Positions 7,717 through 16,364 of a DNA stretch of 64,000 nucleotides are shown piece by piece. The translations under genes were made by a program, and so were the position numbers. The notes below the pieces were generated by a model. It saw only the letters and a list, made by a program, of their open reading frames with translations. It did not search any database and had not been told where the DNA came from. The first letter of the stretch is position 1, and every line of letters begins with the position of its first letter. Source of the DNA: DATFQE01 sp963733845 (lineage in GTDB: Bacteria; Actinomycetota; Thermoleophilia; Gaiellales; Gaiellaceae); NCBI GenBank assembly GCA_963733845.1, contig CAVTEM010000002.1, forward strand, positions 124,001 through 188,000. The letters run 5' to 3'.

Positions 7717-8874
7717 GTGAAGCGCACCCTCGCGATCGTCCTCGCCGCAGCCGTCGCCGGCGCGCTCGCCGGCGGCCTGATCGGGATGCTGCTCGACGGC
7801 GGTGACGGCGCCTCGCAGGCGGCTCCGGCGACTGCGCTCCCGCCCAGCCCTGCCCCGGCGGGCGGGAGCGCCATGACCGCCGAGCAGATCTACCGGCGCG
7901 ACGCGCCCGGCGTCGTCGTGATCACCGACACCCAGACGCAGGTGGTCACGCCGTCGCTCTTCCTGCCAGGCGGGACACAGCAGGTGGCCGCGCTCGGGTC
8001 GGGCTTCGTCGTCGACAAGCGCGGCGACATTCTCACGAACGACCACGTCGTCCAGGGCGCCACGAAGATCCGCGTCGGCTTCAACGGGGGCGTGTCCTAC
8101 CCGGCGACGATCGTCGGGGACGACCCCTCGAGCGACCTCGCCGTCATCCGCGTCGAGGCCCCGTCGGCGGCCCTGCACCCGCTGAGCTTCCACGACGCCG
8201 GCCCGATCCAGGTCGGTGAGGCGGTCTACGCGATCGGCAACCCGTTCGGGCTCGACCGGACCATGACCGCCGGCATCGTGAGCGCCACCGGCCGCGACAT
8301 CCAGGCGCCGAACGGCCTCACGATCCCGAACGGGATCCAGACGGACGCACCGATCAACCACGGGAACTCGGGCGGCCCGCTGCTGGACGCGTTCGGCCGG
8401 GTCGTGGGAGTCAACGCGCAGATCGAGGGCGGCACGGTCGACGCGAACGTCGGCATCGGCTTCGCGATCTCCAGCGAGACCGCCCAATCGGTCGCGAAGC
8501 AACTGATCGCGGGCGGGCACGTGCAGCATGCCTGGCTGGGCGTCCAGGTCGAGTCGATCGACCCGGACCTGGCCAGGGTGGTGCGCGGCCTGCCCGCCCA
8601 CGGTGTCGTCGTAGCGCGCGTCGTCAAGGGGAGCCCCGCCGCCGCAGCCGGCCTCGTCGCCGCCAGCCGCCAGGTAGCGGTCGACGGCGTGAGCGGCCTG
8701 GTCGGCGGCGACACGATCGTCGCGCTCGACGGCAAGAGCGTCACGTCGTCGGCCGAGCTCGCCGACGACGTGGCGCTCCACAAGCCGGGCGATGAGCTGC
8801 GGCTCGAGGTCGTTCGCGACGGCGCCACCCGCACCGTGCACGTCACGCTTGGGAACGTCCCCAACCGGACCTAG
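7717..8874 (+). CDS. HtrA/DegP-type S1C serine protease with PDZ domain
   Basis: 385 residues from GTG 7717 with an AAGGAG ribosome-binding site. A signal anchor (IVLAAAVAGALAGGLIGMLL) and a Pro/Ala-rich linker place the protease outside the membrane. The catalytic triad is complete: His in GDILTNDHVVQGA (about 108), Asp in DPSSDLAVIRVEAPS (about 141) and Ser in INHGNSGGPLLDAFGRVVG (about 218). A C-terminal PDZ domain (about 275-380) contains VVKGSPAAAAGLVA and GDTIVALDGKSV. This is envelope protein quality control. The following gene pair encodes a two-component system, which might sense envelope state. Confidence 0.9.
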   Translation: MKRTLAIVLAAAVAGALAGGLIGMLLDGGDGASQAAPATALPPSPAPAGGSAMTAEQIYRRDAPGVVVITDTQTQVVTPSLFLPGGTQQVAALGSGFVVDKRGDILTNDHVVQGATKIRVGFNGGVSYPATIVGDDPSSDLAVIRVEAPSAALHPLSFHDAGPIQVGEAVYAIGNPFGLDRTMTAGIVSATGRDIQAPNGLTIPNGIQTDAPINHGNSGGPLLDAFGRVVGVNAQIEGGTVDANVGIGFAISSETAQSVAKQLIAGGHVQHAWLGVQVESIDPDLARVVRGLPAHGVVVARVVKGSPAAAAGLVAASRQVAVDGVSGLVGGDTIVALDGKSVTSSAELADDVALHKPGDELRLEVVRDGATRTVHVTLGNVPNRT

Positions 8875-8883
8875 CGGCGTAGG

Positions 8884-9549
8884 ATGAATTCCGAAGCCGT
8901 GGCTGAGCCGAGGAAGAAGCGGGTCCGCGTCGTCGTGGCCGACGACCACCCGCTGTACCGCGAGGGCGTCGTCCGGGCGCTCTCCTCGAGCGGCCAAGTC
9001 GAGATCGTCGCCGAGGCCGAGGACGGCCGGACCGCGCTGGCCGAGATCCAGCAACACCGGCCCGACGTGGCCCTCCTCGACTACAAGCTCCCGGAGCTCG
9101 ACGGGGTCGCGGTCACGCACGCCGTCGTGCGCGAGCAGCTCCCGACGCGCGTGCTGCTCGTCTCCGCGTTCACCGACAGCGGGATCGTCTACAAGGCGCT
9201 CGAGACCGGCGCCGCGGGCTTCGTCTCGAAGGAGTCGCGCCGCGAGCAGATCGTCGACGCCGTGCTCGCCTGCTCGCGCGGAGAGAACGTCGTTCCCCCG
9301 GACGTCGCAGCGGGGCTCGTGTCGGAGATCCGTCTCCGCAAGCAGGACGACACGCCCGCGCTGACACCGCGCGAGCAGGAGATCCTGCACCTGATCGCCG
9401 CGGGCAAGAGCCTGCCCGAGATCGCGAAAGAGCTGTACCTCGGGCTCACGACCGTGAAGACCCACGTGCAGCACCTGTACGAGAAGCTCGGCGTGTCCGA
9501 CCGGGCCGCGGCAGTCGCGAGCGCGATGCGACGGGGCCTGATCGAGTAG
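8884..9549 (+). CDS. NarL/FixJ-type response regulator with LuxR HTH
   Basis: 221 residues. The receiver domain (about 12-125) has the acidic pair in RVVVADDHPLYREG, the phosphoacceptor Asp in PDVALLDYKLPELDGV, and the conserved Lys in AGFVSKESRREQ. The LuxR-type HTH (about 155-218) starts with LTPREQEILHLIAAGKS and continues LTTVKTHVQHLYEKLGV. It sits 9 bases after the HtrA gene and 2 bases before the kinase gene, so the three probably form one transcript and the kinase is its partner. Confidence 0.9.
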   Translation: MNSEAVAEPRKKRVRVVVADDHPLYREGVVRALSSSGQVEIVAEAEDGRTALAEIQQHRPDVALLDYKLPELDGVAVTHAVVREQLPTRVLLVSAFTDSGIVYKALETGAAGFVSKESRREQIVDAVLACSRGENVVPPDVAAGLVSEIRLRKQDDTPALTPREQEILHLIAAGKSLPEIAKELYLGLTTVKTHVQHLYEKLGVSDRAAAVASAMRRGLIE

Positions 9550-9551
9550 GC

Positions 9552-10727
9552 GTGGCGAGCTCGATCTTCCCCGTCTCCTCCGGGGAAGCGACCGCCGAGG
9601 GAGAACGTGTCGTCGCCTGGCTGCGCCTACCGGCGATCGCGCTGCTCGCCCTCGGGCAGGGCCTCACGCATCCGAATCCCGAGGAGGTCGGGTTCCTCGT
9701 CACGTTGGCGCTCTACTCGGCCTGGAGCGCGGGGCTGCTCGCCTGGGTCTACCTGCGGCCGGCCGGCGAGCGCCTCGCCCTCGTCGCGACGGGCGTCGAC
9801 ATCGTGGCCATCAGCCTCCTCGCAGTCCTATCCGGCGGCGCCTTCTCGCACAACCGCCTCGCGTTCTTCCTCGTCCCGGTCGCCGTGGCCTTCCGGTTCC
9901 GGCCGGCGATCACGGCCGTCGCCGTCGTCGTCACCATTGCCGCCTACGTCACCCAGGCGCTGCTGCACCCGGCCGTCGACCAGCCGCAGGCGCTGCGCTT
10001 CATCGCCACGCAGGCCGGCTACCTGGCGTGGATCGGCGCCGCCTGCGTCGCGCTCTCGGCCATGCTCGGCCGGCGGACCGCGCAGGTGGCGGAGCTGGCC
10101 GAGAGCCGGACACGGCTGCTCGCCGACGCGCTCGAGGCGGAGCAGCGCGAGCGCAAGGTCCTGGCCGAGGCGCTGCACGACGAGGCGATCCAGAACCTGC
10201 TCTCGACCCGGCACGCGCTCGAGGAGGCGGGCGAGTCGGTCACGCATCCTGCCCTCGAGCGCGCGGATGCCGCCTTGACGGTAACGGTCGGACAGCTCCG
10301 CGAAGCGGTCTTCGAGCTGCACCCCTACGTGCTCGAGGAGGCAGGCCTCGAGGCCGCGATCCGCTCGGTCGCGCAACAGGCGTCGACGCGCGGCGGCTTC
10401 GAGCTACGGCTCGACCTGGCCGCGGCCGGGCCTCACCGCAGCGACCAGCTCGTCTTCTCGGCCGCGCGCGAGCTGCTCGCCAACGTCGTTCAGCACGCCG
10501 ATGCCAACTGCGTGACCGTGGGCCTGAGCGATTCGGGCGGCGCTCTCGGCCTCGTGGTCGAGGACGACGGCCGCGGGTTCCCGCCCGAGCGGCTCGCCGA
10601 GCGGCTCGCGGAGGGTCACGTCGGGCTCGCCTCGCAGCGCGTCCGCATCGAGGCCGCCGGCGGGACGATGGAGGTGGACTCGGCGCCCGGAGCGGGGACC
10701 AGGATCGAGCTCTTCGTGCCGTCCTAG
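9552..10727 (+). CDS. sensor histidine kinase (HisKA_3/DesK-like group)
   Basis: 391 residues from GTG 9552. Five or six N-terminal membrane segments span about residues 15-165 (AFFLVPVAVAFRF, AVAVVVTIAAYVTQALL). A short coiled segment leads to the H-box EALHDEAIQNLLSTRHAL, whose His is the likely phosphoacceptor. The C-terminal HATPase domain has an N-box in AARELLANVVQHADAN, a G1 box in VVEDDGRGFPPERL, and G2 in HVGLASQRVRIEAAGG. No periplasmic sensor domain of any size is evident, so it probably senses a membrane or intramembrane signal. It pairs with the response regulator directly upstream. Confidence 0.88.
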   Translation: MASSIFPVSSGEATAEGERVVAWLRLPAIALLALGQGLTHPNPEEVGFLVTLALYSAWSAGLLAWVYLRPAGERLALVATGVDIVAISLLAVLSGGAFSHNRLAFFLVPVAVAFRFRPAITAVAVVVTIAAYVTQALLHPAVDQPQALRFIATQAGYLAWIGAACVALSAMLGRRTAQVAELAESRTRLLADALEAEQRERKVLAEALHDEAIQNLLSTRHALEEAGESVTHPALERADAALTVTVGQLREAVFELHPYVLEEAGLEAAIRSVAQQASTRGGFELRLDLAAAGPHRSDQLVFSAARELLANVVQHADANCVTVGLSDSGGALGLVVEDDGRGFPPERLAERLAEGHVGLASQRVRIEAAGGTMEVDSAPGAGTRIELFVPS

Positions 10728-10761
10728 AGCCCGGACGGCACGCGGCGGCCCGTTCGAGACG

Positions 10762-10881
10762 TCAGCCCGCCGAAGCGATCATCCGGAGCACAGCGAGGGT
10801 GACGATGAGCGCCAGGAACAGCACGGCGACTGCGCGCTGCAGGCCCGGTCGCTGGATCCACCTGTTCATCGACCACAGCAT
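10762..10881 (-). CDS. possible 39-residue single-pass membrane peptide
   Basis: Within the 322-base space between the kinase and the MFS gene, a short minus-strand frame from ATG 10881 reads MLWSMNRWIQRPGLQ and then one hydrophobic helix, AVAVLFLALIVTLAVLRMI, ending ASAG. Basic residues before the helix fit an inside-N orientation. There is no convincing ribosome-binding site and no family I recognise, so it may not be real. The rest of this space (10882-11049) contains no other convincing element. Confidence 0.33.
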   Translation of the reverse strand: MLWSMNRWIQRPGLQRAVAVLFLALIVTLAVLRMIASAG

Positions 10882-11049
10882 CACGGTCGTCGACCAGCGG
10901 CGCCGTCGGGCGATCGAGCCGATTGGCGGCCCGTCTGAGCCGCGCGTCCGGAGGAGCGCGGTTTCCTTCGATCTCGCGACCGGCGTCCGCCTCCGTGATC
11001 GGCCGGACGTTCGATGTCGCTCCCGTGCGGCGGAGGCGATGCTCGTCGA

Positions 11050-12642
11050 ATGGACTTTTCCGAACGAGTCCTGAACGAGGGGAACCGCAAGTGGTGGACG
11101 CTCGCGACGGTCAGCCTCGGGCTGTTCATGATCATGCTCGACAACACGGTCGTGAACGTCGCGCTGCCGTCGATCCAGCGCGACTCGGCGCAGGTCTCCC
11201 GGAGCTCGAGTGGATCGTCTCCGGCTACGCGCTCGCGTTCGCGGCGTGCCTGCTCACCGGCGGCAAGCTCGCCGACCTGCTCGGCCGCCGGCTCGTGCTC
11301 ACCACCGGGCTCGATCGTCTTCGCCGGCTCCTCACTCGCGTGCGCGCTGGCTCCCACCGCCGGATTCCTCATCGGGGCACGCGCCGTCCAGGGCGTCGGC
11401 GCCGCCCTGATGGGTCCGGCGACGCTCTCGATCATCGCGGCCACCTTTCCGCCGCGGCAGCGGGGAGCCGCGATCGGCATCTGGGTCGGGATCTCCGCCA
11501 GCGCCCTCGCGATCGGGCCGCTCGTCGGCGGACTGCTGACCGAGCACGCGGGCTGGAGCTCGATCTTCTACGTCAACGTCCCGATCGGCGCCGCGGCCGT
11601 CGTGGCCACGTTCCTGCTCGTCGCAGAATCGAAGGACACCTCGCGCGAGCAGCGCCTCGACCTGCCCGGACTGCTCACGTCGGGCGTCGGCCTGCTCGCG
11701 CTGACGTACGGGCTGATCGAGGCGAACAGCCTCGGCTGGACCTCCGGCCGCATCGTCGCCACCTTCGCGGTCGCGGTGGTGTCGCTCGTAGCGTTCGTCC
11801 TGCTCGAGCTGCGCCAGCGGCTGCCCATGCTCGACCTGACACTCTTCCGCAGCGGCACCTTCGCGGGCGCGAACACGGTCGTGCTGCTCGTGACGCTGGC
11901 GATGTTCGGCGTGCTCTTCTTCCTCTCCCTCTACATGCAGAACGTCCTCGGCTACTCGGCCGTCCAGGCCGGTGCCGCGTTCCTCCCGATGACGCTCCTG
12001 GTGGCGGTGGTGGCGCCCGCCGCCGGCCGGATCTCGGACCGGCTCGGCTCTCGCGCGCTGATGGCCGGTGGAATGACGCTCGTCGGGCTGCAGCTCGTCT
12101 ACTTCTCCACGCTAGGCACCGACGAGCGCTATTGGGCGCTCGTGCCGGGGATGCTGCTCGGGGGCATCGGCATGCCCTGTGTGATGACGCCCGCCTCGGC
12201 GGCCGCCCTCAGCAGCGTCCCCGTCGACCGTGCGGGCGTCGGGTCCGCGGTGCTGAACTCGTCCCGGCAGGTCGGCGGCTCGATCGGGATCGCCCTGATG
12301 GGCGCGATCATGGCCCACGAGTTGGCCGGCAGGCTCGACGCGGACGCCTTCACGCACGGGCTCTCGGTCTCGCTCAGGGTCGCGGCTGCGATCGCCTTCG
12401 CCGGCGCTCTCGTGGCAGTGACGCTGATCCGGTCGCACGCCGGCGAGCACCGGGAAGCGCGGCGTCCGCATCGGCTGCGGTCGCTCGAGCAGGAGGGCGG
12501 CCGCCTCTGGCGCGTCGCGCAGGAAGGGAGGAGCGGCGCCACTCCCGCGATCGTCGGCGGAGCCGTGCTGCTCGCACTGGTACCGATCTTCGTCACCGTG
12601 CTCGCGCTCGCAATGCTGGCCGGGCACTTCGCGGGCGGGTGA
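11050..12642 (+). CDS. MFS drug exporter, DHA2 (EmrB/QacA) family, frame-broken
   Basis: About 530 residues, the size of a 14-helix DHA2 transporter. It starts MDFSERVLNEGNRKWW, and the first helix carries the family signature LFMIMLDNTVVNVALPSI. Between about 11200 and 11315 the reading moves to the next frame (LPELEWIVSGYALAFAACLL, GGKLADLLGRRLVLTTG), then returns (SIVFAGSSLACALAP, ARAVQGVGAALMGPA). This is a pair of compensating single-base errors inside otherwise normal family sequence. The C-terminal end is hydrophobic. Substrate is probably a drug or lipid-like molecule; specificity cannot be read. The stop overlaps the next gene's GTG. Confidence 0.8.
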   Translation: MDFSERVLNEGNRKWWTLATVSLGLFMIMLDNTVVNVALPSIQRDSAQVSRSSSGSSPATRSRSRRACSPAASSPTCSAAGSCSPPGSIVFAGSSLACALAPTAGFLIGARAVQGVGAALMGPATLSIIAATFPPRQRGAAIGIWVGISASALAIGPLVGGLLTEHAGWSSIFYVNVPIGAAAVVATFLLVAESKDTSREQRLDLPGLLTSGVGLLALTYGLIEANSLGWTSGRIVATFAVAVVSLVAFVLLELRQRLPMLDLTLFRSGTFAGANTVVLLVTLAMFGVLFFLSLYMQNVLGYSAVQAGAAFLPMTLLVAVVAPAAGRISDRLGSRALMAGGMTLVGLQLVYFSTLGTDERYWALVPGMLLGGIGMPCVMTPASAAALSSVPVDRAGVGSAVLNSSRQVGGSIGIALMGAIMAHELAGRLDADAFTHGLSVSLRVAAAIAFAGALVAVTLIRSHAGEHREARRPHRLRSLEQEGGRLWRVAQEGRSGATPAIVGGAVLLALVPIFVTVLALAMLAGHFAGG

Positions 12643-13409
12643 GCGCCGGGAGGCACGGCCGACTGCCGAGCGGAGCCCGCGCGGCCGCACGCGAGTGCCT
12701 GGTCGTCGCGCTCGCGGCGGTCGCCTACGGCGGAGCGCGCGCGCTCACCGAGCACGACCGGCGCGAAGCTGCGGCGAACGGCCTCCGCATCCTGCACCTC
12801 GAGCATGTGCTCCACATCGACTGGGAGCAGGCCCTGCAGGCCCAGGCGCTGGCGCACGGCCCCTCGATCACGCTCGCGAACTGGATGTACATCTGGGGCT
12901 TTTGGCCCTCGCTGGCCGGTGCGGCCGTCTTCCTCTTCGTGTGGCATCGAGACGAGTACGTCCGGCTCCGGAACGCGATCTTCGCCTCGGGCCTGATCGG
13001 CTTCCTCTTCTTCGCCGTGCTGCCCGTAGCCCCGCCCCGGCTCGCCGACCCGCGGCTAGTGGACACGATCCGCGAGACCGTCGGGTGGTACCGCACGATG
13101 CAGCCGTCGGGGCTGACCGACCAGTTCGCGGCCATGCCCAGCCTGCACGTCGGCTGGAGCCTCCTCGTCGGCCTCGCCGTCGCGCGCGCGCTCGGCGGTC
13201 GCGCCGCCTACTCGATCGCGGTGCTCTTTCCGACCGCGATGGCGCTCGCGGTCGTCGTGACGGCCAACCACTACGTCGTCGACGTCGTGGTCGGCAGCGC
13301 CGTCGCCATGCTCGCGTTTCTCCTCCCTGCGGTCGCCGAGCGCGTCATCGCCCGTCAGCGTCCGGTGTCGGGCCATCCGGCCCCGGCCGCGCAGGAGCGC
13401 GCCCGCTGA
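12639..13409 (+). CDS. PAP2-family phosphatase/phosphotransferase (Aur1-like membrane protein)
   Basis: 256 residues from GTG 12639, sharing GTGA with the MFS stop. Five or six membrane segments are visible. The two active-site histidine motifs are present: MPSLHVGWSLLVGLAVA (about 166-182) and ANHYVVDVVVGSAVAM (about 208-223). The N-terminal half (RILHLEHVLHIDWEQALQAQ, ANWMYIWGFWPSLAG) matches the inositol-phosphorylceramide-synthase-like branch common in Actinobacteria, which acts on lipid phosphates at the outer membrane face. The exact lipid is not determinable. Confidence 0.85.
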   Translation: MSAGRHGRLPSGARAAARECLVVALAAVAYGGARALTEHDRREAAANGLRILHLEHVLHIDWEQALQAQALAHGPSITLANWMYIWGFWPSLAGAAVFLFVWHRDEYVRLRNAIFASGLIGFLFFAVLPVAPPRLADPRLVDTIRETVGWYRTMQPSGLTDQFAAMPSLHVGWSLLVGLAVARALGGRAAYSIAVLFPTAMALAVVVTANHYVVDVVVGSAVAMLAFLLPAVAERVIARQRPVSGHPAPAAQERAR

Positions 13410-14026
13410 CGCGCCGCGTTGCGCTCGCCGGCGGCGTCGCCCTGGTCGCGATCGTGGCGGGCCTCGTCGTCGTGCTCGGGCGTTCGGGCGGGACTCCGGC
13501 CGCCGCGACGACCGTGCCGGCCGGTCTGCCCGGCGAGCTGTCCGGCCCCGCGCCATGGCCCCGGAACGGCGACTTGCTCGCGGCGCGGCTCGCCGTACTG
13601 GGGCTGCCGGCGCTCGGCTACGAGGGCACCGCGCTCCACATCCACCAGCACCTCGACCTGTTCGTCGACGGCCGGCACATCACGGTGCCGGCCGGGATCG
13701 GGATCGACCCCGCCGGGGCCTTCATCTCGCCGCTCCACACCCACGACACGAGCGGCGTCGTCCATGTCGAGTCGGCCACGGTCCGGCCGTTCACGCTCGG
13801 CGAGCTCTTCGGGGTCTGGGGCGTCCGGCTCGGGCCCGGCCGGCTCGGCGGATACGTGAGCGGCGGCGGCCGGACGCTGCGCGCCTACGTGGACGGCCGA
13901 CCCGTGCACGGCGACCCCGGCGCGATCGTCCTCGAGCCGCACCAGGAGATCGTGCTCACCTACGGGACGCGGCGTGAGCTGCCCCTCCCCGTGCCGGCGC
14001 GCTACAGGTTTCCTCCTGGCCTCTAG
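13406..14026 (+). CDS. exported or membrane-anchored protein with conserved-looking His motifs, unknown function
   Basis: 206 residues if translation starts at CTG 13406, which overlaps the PAP2 stop as CTGA. That start gives LTRRVALAGGVALVAIVAGL, a proper basic-plus-hydrophobic signal anchor. The next in-frame start, GTG 13454, would remove the basic residues. The exported part has two histidine-dense stretches, ALHIHQHLDLFVDGRHI and ISPLHTHDTSGVVHVESA, then FTLGELFGVWGVRL and a tail with VLEPHQEIVLTYG. The HxHxH and HTHD patterns suggest a cupredoxin- or cupin-like metal site, but I do not recognise a named family. It shares overlapping stops with the next gene. Confidence 0.62.
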   Translation: MTRRVALAGGVALVAIVAGLVVVLGRSGGTPAAATTVPAGLPGELSGPAPWPRNGDLLAARLAVLGLPALGYEGTALHIHQHLDLFVDGRHITVPAGIGIDPAGAFISPLHTHDTSGVVHVESATVRPFTLGELFGVWGVRLGPGRLGGYVSGGGRTLRAYVDGRPVHGDPGAIVLEPHQEIVLTYGTRRELPLPVPARYRFPPGL

Positions 14027-14418
14027 CCCCCGTTCAGCTCGCGCCAGGCCTCCGGAAGGTAGTCCTGCGCGCGCGAGAACGCTCGGACCACGTGCCGCTT
14101 CGACCGCCAGCGGGCGGCGTTCCACTCCTCGGGCCGGCCGCCGGTGGCGAGCGCCAGAGCCGCGTAGGCGGCCTCGAAGACGTCGAGCTCGACCCCGCGT
14201 TGCTCGTGCCAGACCCGCGTGAGCGCCCCGAGCGGCGACCACTGCTCGGCGCGGGCGCTCCACGGCTCGACCTCCCGCCCGTCCCGATCCCGCGCGAGCG
14301 CGCGCTGACACCAGCCGCCCGCGATCAGGTCGCCCGCCTCTGCGAGCAGTTGCTCGGCGTTGGCGCGGGTGGGACGGGTCTGCCCCGGCACCCACTCGGT
14401 GGGTCGCGTTTCGGGCAT
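14023..14418 (-). CDS. DUF6197-like protein
   Basis: 131 residues from ATG 14418. The core NAEQLLAEAGDLIAGGWCQ, ALARDRDGREVEPWS and WSPLGALTRVWHE fits the actinobacterial DUF6197 pattern (helix, W-x-Q/C turn, then C/S-x-LGAL). The C-terminal half (EWNAARWRSKRHVVRAFSRA) is helical and basic. No enzymatic motif is seen. It is divergent from the sigma factor at 14584 with 165 bases between, and its stop overlaps that of the convergent exported protein. Family assignment is from memory of the pattern and is moderate. Confidence 0.6.
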   Translation of the reverse strand: MPETRPTEWVPGQTRPTRANAEQLLAEAGDLIAGGWCQRALARDRDGREVEPWSARAEQWSPLGALTRVWHEQRGVELDVFEAAYAALALATGGRPEEWNAARWRSKRHVVRAFSRAQDYLPEAWRELNGG

Positions 14419-14583
14419 GGGCTCTACCTCCAGCCTGCCGTCGGCCATCCCAGTCCGGGCTCCCACGATCGAGCGGGCGCGAGCACGAGCACGGCGTCCT
14501 CCGATCGTCGCCCGAGAGCGGCGCACCGATCCTCCCGGCGGCCGATCCCCGCCTCGCGCCGACCGGGCGAGACTGGCCGAGTG

Positions 14584-15429
14584 ATGCAACGCGGGTTTAG
14601 CGATGAGACCTGGATGCCCGAGGCGGCCGGCGAGCTCGATTCGCTGCACCTCTTCCTCACGCAGATCGGCCGGCACCGGCTCCTGACCGCGGCCGACGAG
14701 ATTGCGCTCGCGAAGCGGATCGAGCAGGGCGACCTCCGCGCCAAGGAGCGCATGATCGAGGCGAACCTGCGGCTCGTCGTGTCGGTCGCCAAGGGCTACC
14801 GCGGCCTGGGCGTGCCGTTCCGCGACCTGATCCAGGAGGGCGCGATCGGGCTCAACCGCGCCGTCGAGAAGTTCGACTGGCGCCGTGGGTTCAAGTTCTC
14901 GACCTACGCGACCTGGTGGATCCGCCAGTCGGTGCGGCGCGCCCTCGCCAACCACGCGGACACGATCCGCGTGCCGGTGCACGTCGTCGAGCGGCGCTAC
15001 ACACTTGGGAAAACTGCCCGTCGCCTCGAGGTCCAGCTGGGCCGCGAGGCGACGGCAGTCGAGCTCGCCGAGGCCACGGGGATGCGCCTGCAGCACGTCG
15101 AGGAGGCGCTCGGCGCAGCGCGCGCGACCGTCTCGCTCAACCAGGCCACCGGCCTGGACGAGGACGGCGAGCTGGGCGACCTGTTGCCCGACCGCGACGC
15201 CGTCGATCCGTTCGAGGTGGCCGAGGAGACCCTCCGCCGGGAGGGTGTCCGGCGGGCCTTGACGACGCTCCCCGACCGGGAGCGGCGGATCCTGGAGCTC
15301 CGCTTCGGCTTCGAGGGCCAGCCCTGGACACTCGACGCGATCGGCGCCGAGCTCTGCCTGACGCGCGAGCGCGTCCGTCAGCTCGAGCTCCGGGCGATGG
15401 AACGGATGGAAGCGGTGCTCGCCGCGTGA
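14584..15429 (+). CDS. RNA polymerase sigma-70 family factor, group 2/3 (RpoD/RpoS-like, short)
   Basis: 281 residues. Region 1.2 (DSLHLFLTQIGRHRLLTAAD), region 2 (ANLRLVVSVAKGYRGLGVPF, DLIQEGAIGLNRAVEKFDW, FKFSTYATWWIRQSVRRAL), region 3 (GKTARRLEVQLGREAT) and region 4 (LPDRERRILELRFGF, LTRERVRQLELRAM) are all present. The long N-terminal 1.1 region of housekeeping sigma is absent, so this is an alternative vegetative-type factor recognising a -10/-35 promoter. ATG 14584 follows an in-frame GTG at 14581; either could be used. The ABC exporter genes follow in the same transcript, starting with a GTGA overlap. Confidence 0.88.
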   Translation: MQRGFSDETWMPEAAGELDSLHLFLTQIGRHRLLTAADEIALAKRIEQGDLRAKERMIEANLRLVVSVAKGYRGLGVPFRDLIQEGAIGLNRAVEKFDWRRGFKFSTYATWWIRQSVRRALANHADTIRVPVHVVERRYTLGKTARRLEVQLGREATAVELAEATGMRLQHVEEALGAARATVSLNQATGLDEDGELGDLLPDRDAVDPFEVAEETLRREGVRRALTTLPDRERRILELRFGFEGQPWTLDAIGAELCLTRERVRQLELRAMERMEAVLAA

Positions 15430-16364
15430 GCGCCCGCAGGCGAGAACACCGCGGTGAGCCGGCCGTCTCGGTCCGGGGCCTGCACAAGTCGTACGGGCCG
15501 GTCGAGGCGGTCGCGGGCGTCGACCTGACGATCGAGCGCGGCGAGGTGTTCGGCCTGCTCGGGCCGAACGGCGCCGGAAAGACGACGATCGTCGAGATCC
15601 TCGAAGGGCACCGGTCGCGGACCGCCGGCGACGTCCAGGTGCTCGGCCGCGACCCCGCGCTCCGCGAGCGCACGCTGCGCGAACGGATCGGGATCGTCCC
15701 CCAGGAGGGCGGGATCGAGCCCGTCTTGACGGTGCGTGAGGTGATCGACCTCTACAGCGCCGCCTACCCGCGCCGACGCCCGGTCGACGAGGTCGTCGAG
15801 CTCGTCGGCCTCGCGGAGAAACGCGATGCCCGCGTCGAAACCCTCTCGGGCGGGCAGCGGCGCCGGCTCGACCTCGCCGTCGGCATCGCCGGCGATCCCG
15901 AGCTCCTCTTCCTCGACGAGCCGACGACCGGCTTCGACCCTTCGGCGCGGCGACGCGCCTGGGAGCTGGTCGACCGGCTGCGTGCCCTGGACAAGACGAT
16001 CCTGCTGACGACCCACTACATGGAAGAGGCGCAGCGGCTCGCCGATCGCGTCGCAGTGCTGTCGGACGGTCGCATCGTCGCCGAAGGGAGCCCCTCCAGC
16101 CTGGCGGGACGCGAGGTCGGCACTGCTGTGGTGACCTTCCGGCGACCGGACGGGTTGTCCCTGCAGGAGCTGCCGCTGCCCGCAGGTGCCGACCTGGAGC
16201 ACGCCGACGGCCACGTCGCCTTCCGGACCGCCACACCCACCCGTGACCTGAAGCCCCTCGTGCTCTGGGCGGTCGAACGCGACCGCGAGCTCGAGGGGCT
16301 CACGGTCACGCGGCCGTCGCTCGAGGACGTCTACCTCGAGTTGACCGACAGCAGGGCGGCCTGA
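15426..16364 (+). CDS. ABC transporter ATP-binding protein (DrrA/CcmA-type exporter)
   Basis: 312 residues from GTG 15426. All nucleotide-binding motifs are present: Walker A LLGPNGAGKTTIVEIL (about 49-64), Q-loop in IGIVPQEGGI, signature ETLSGGQRRRLDLAVG (about 140-155), Walker B ELLFLDEPTTGFDP (about 159-172) and H-loop LLTTHYMEEAQRLADR. A C-terminal extension of about 90 residues (ending RPSLEDVYLELTDSRAA) is typical of drug or lipid exporter subunits. It pairs with the ABC-2 permease that overlaps its stop. Substrate unknown. Confidence 0.92.
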   Translation: MSARRREHRGEPAVSVRGLHKSYGPVEAVAGVDLTIERGEVFGLLGPNGAGKTTIVEILEGHRSRTAGDVQVLGRDPALRERTLRERIGIVPQEGGIEPVLTVREVIDLYSAAYPRRRPVDEVVELVGLAEKRDARVETLSGGQRRRLDLAVGIAGDPELLFLDEPTTGFDPSARRRAWELVDRLRALDKTILLTTHYMEEAQRLADRVAVLSDGRIVAEGSPSSLAGREVGTAVVTFRRPDGLSLQELPLPAGADLEHADGHVAFRTATPTRDLKPLVLWAVERDRELEGLTVTRPSLEDVYLELTDSRAA

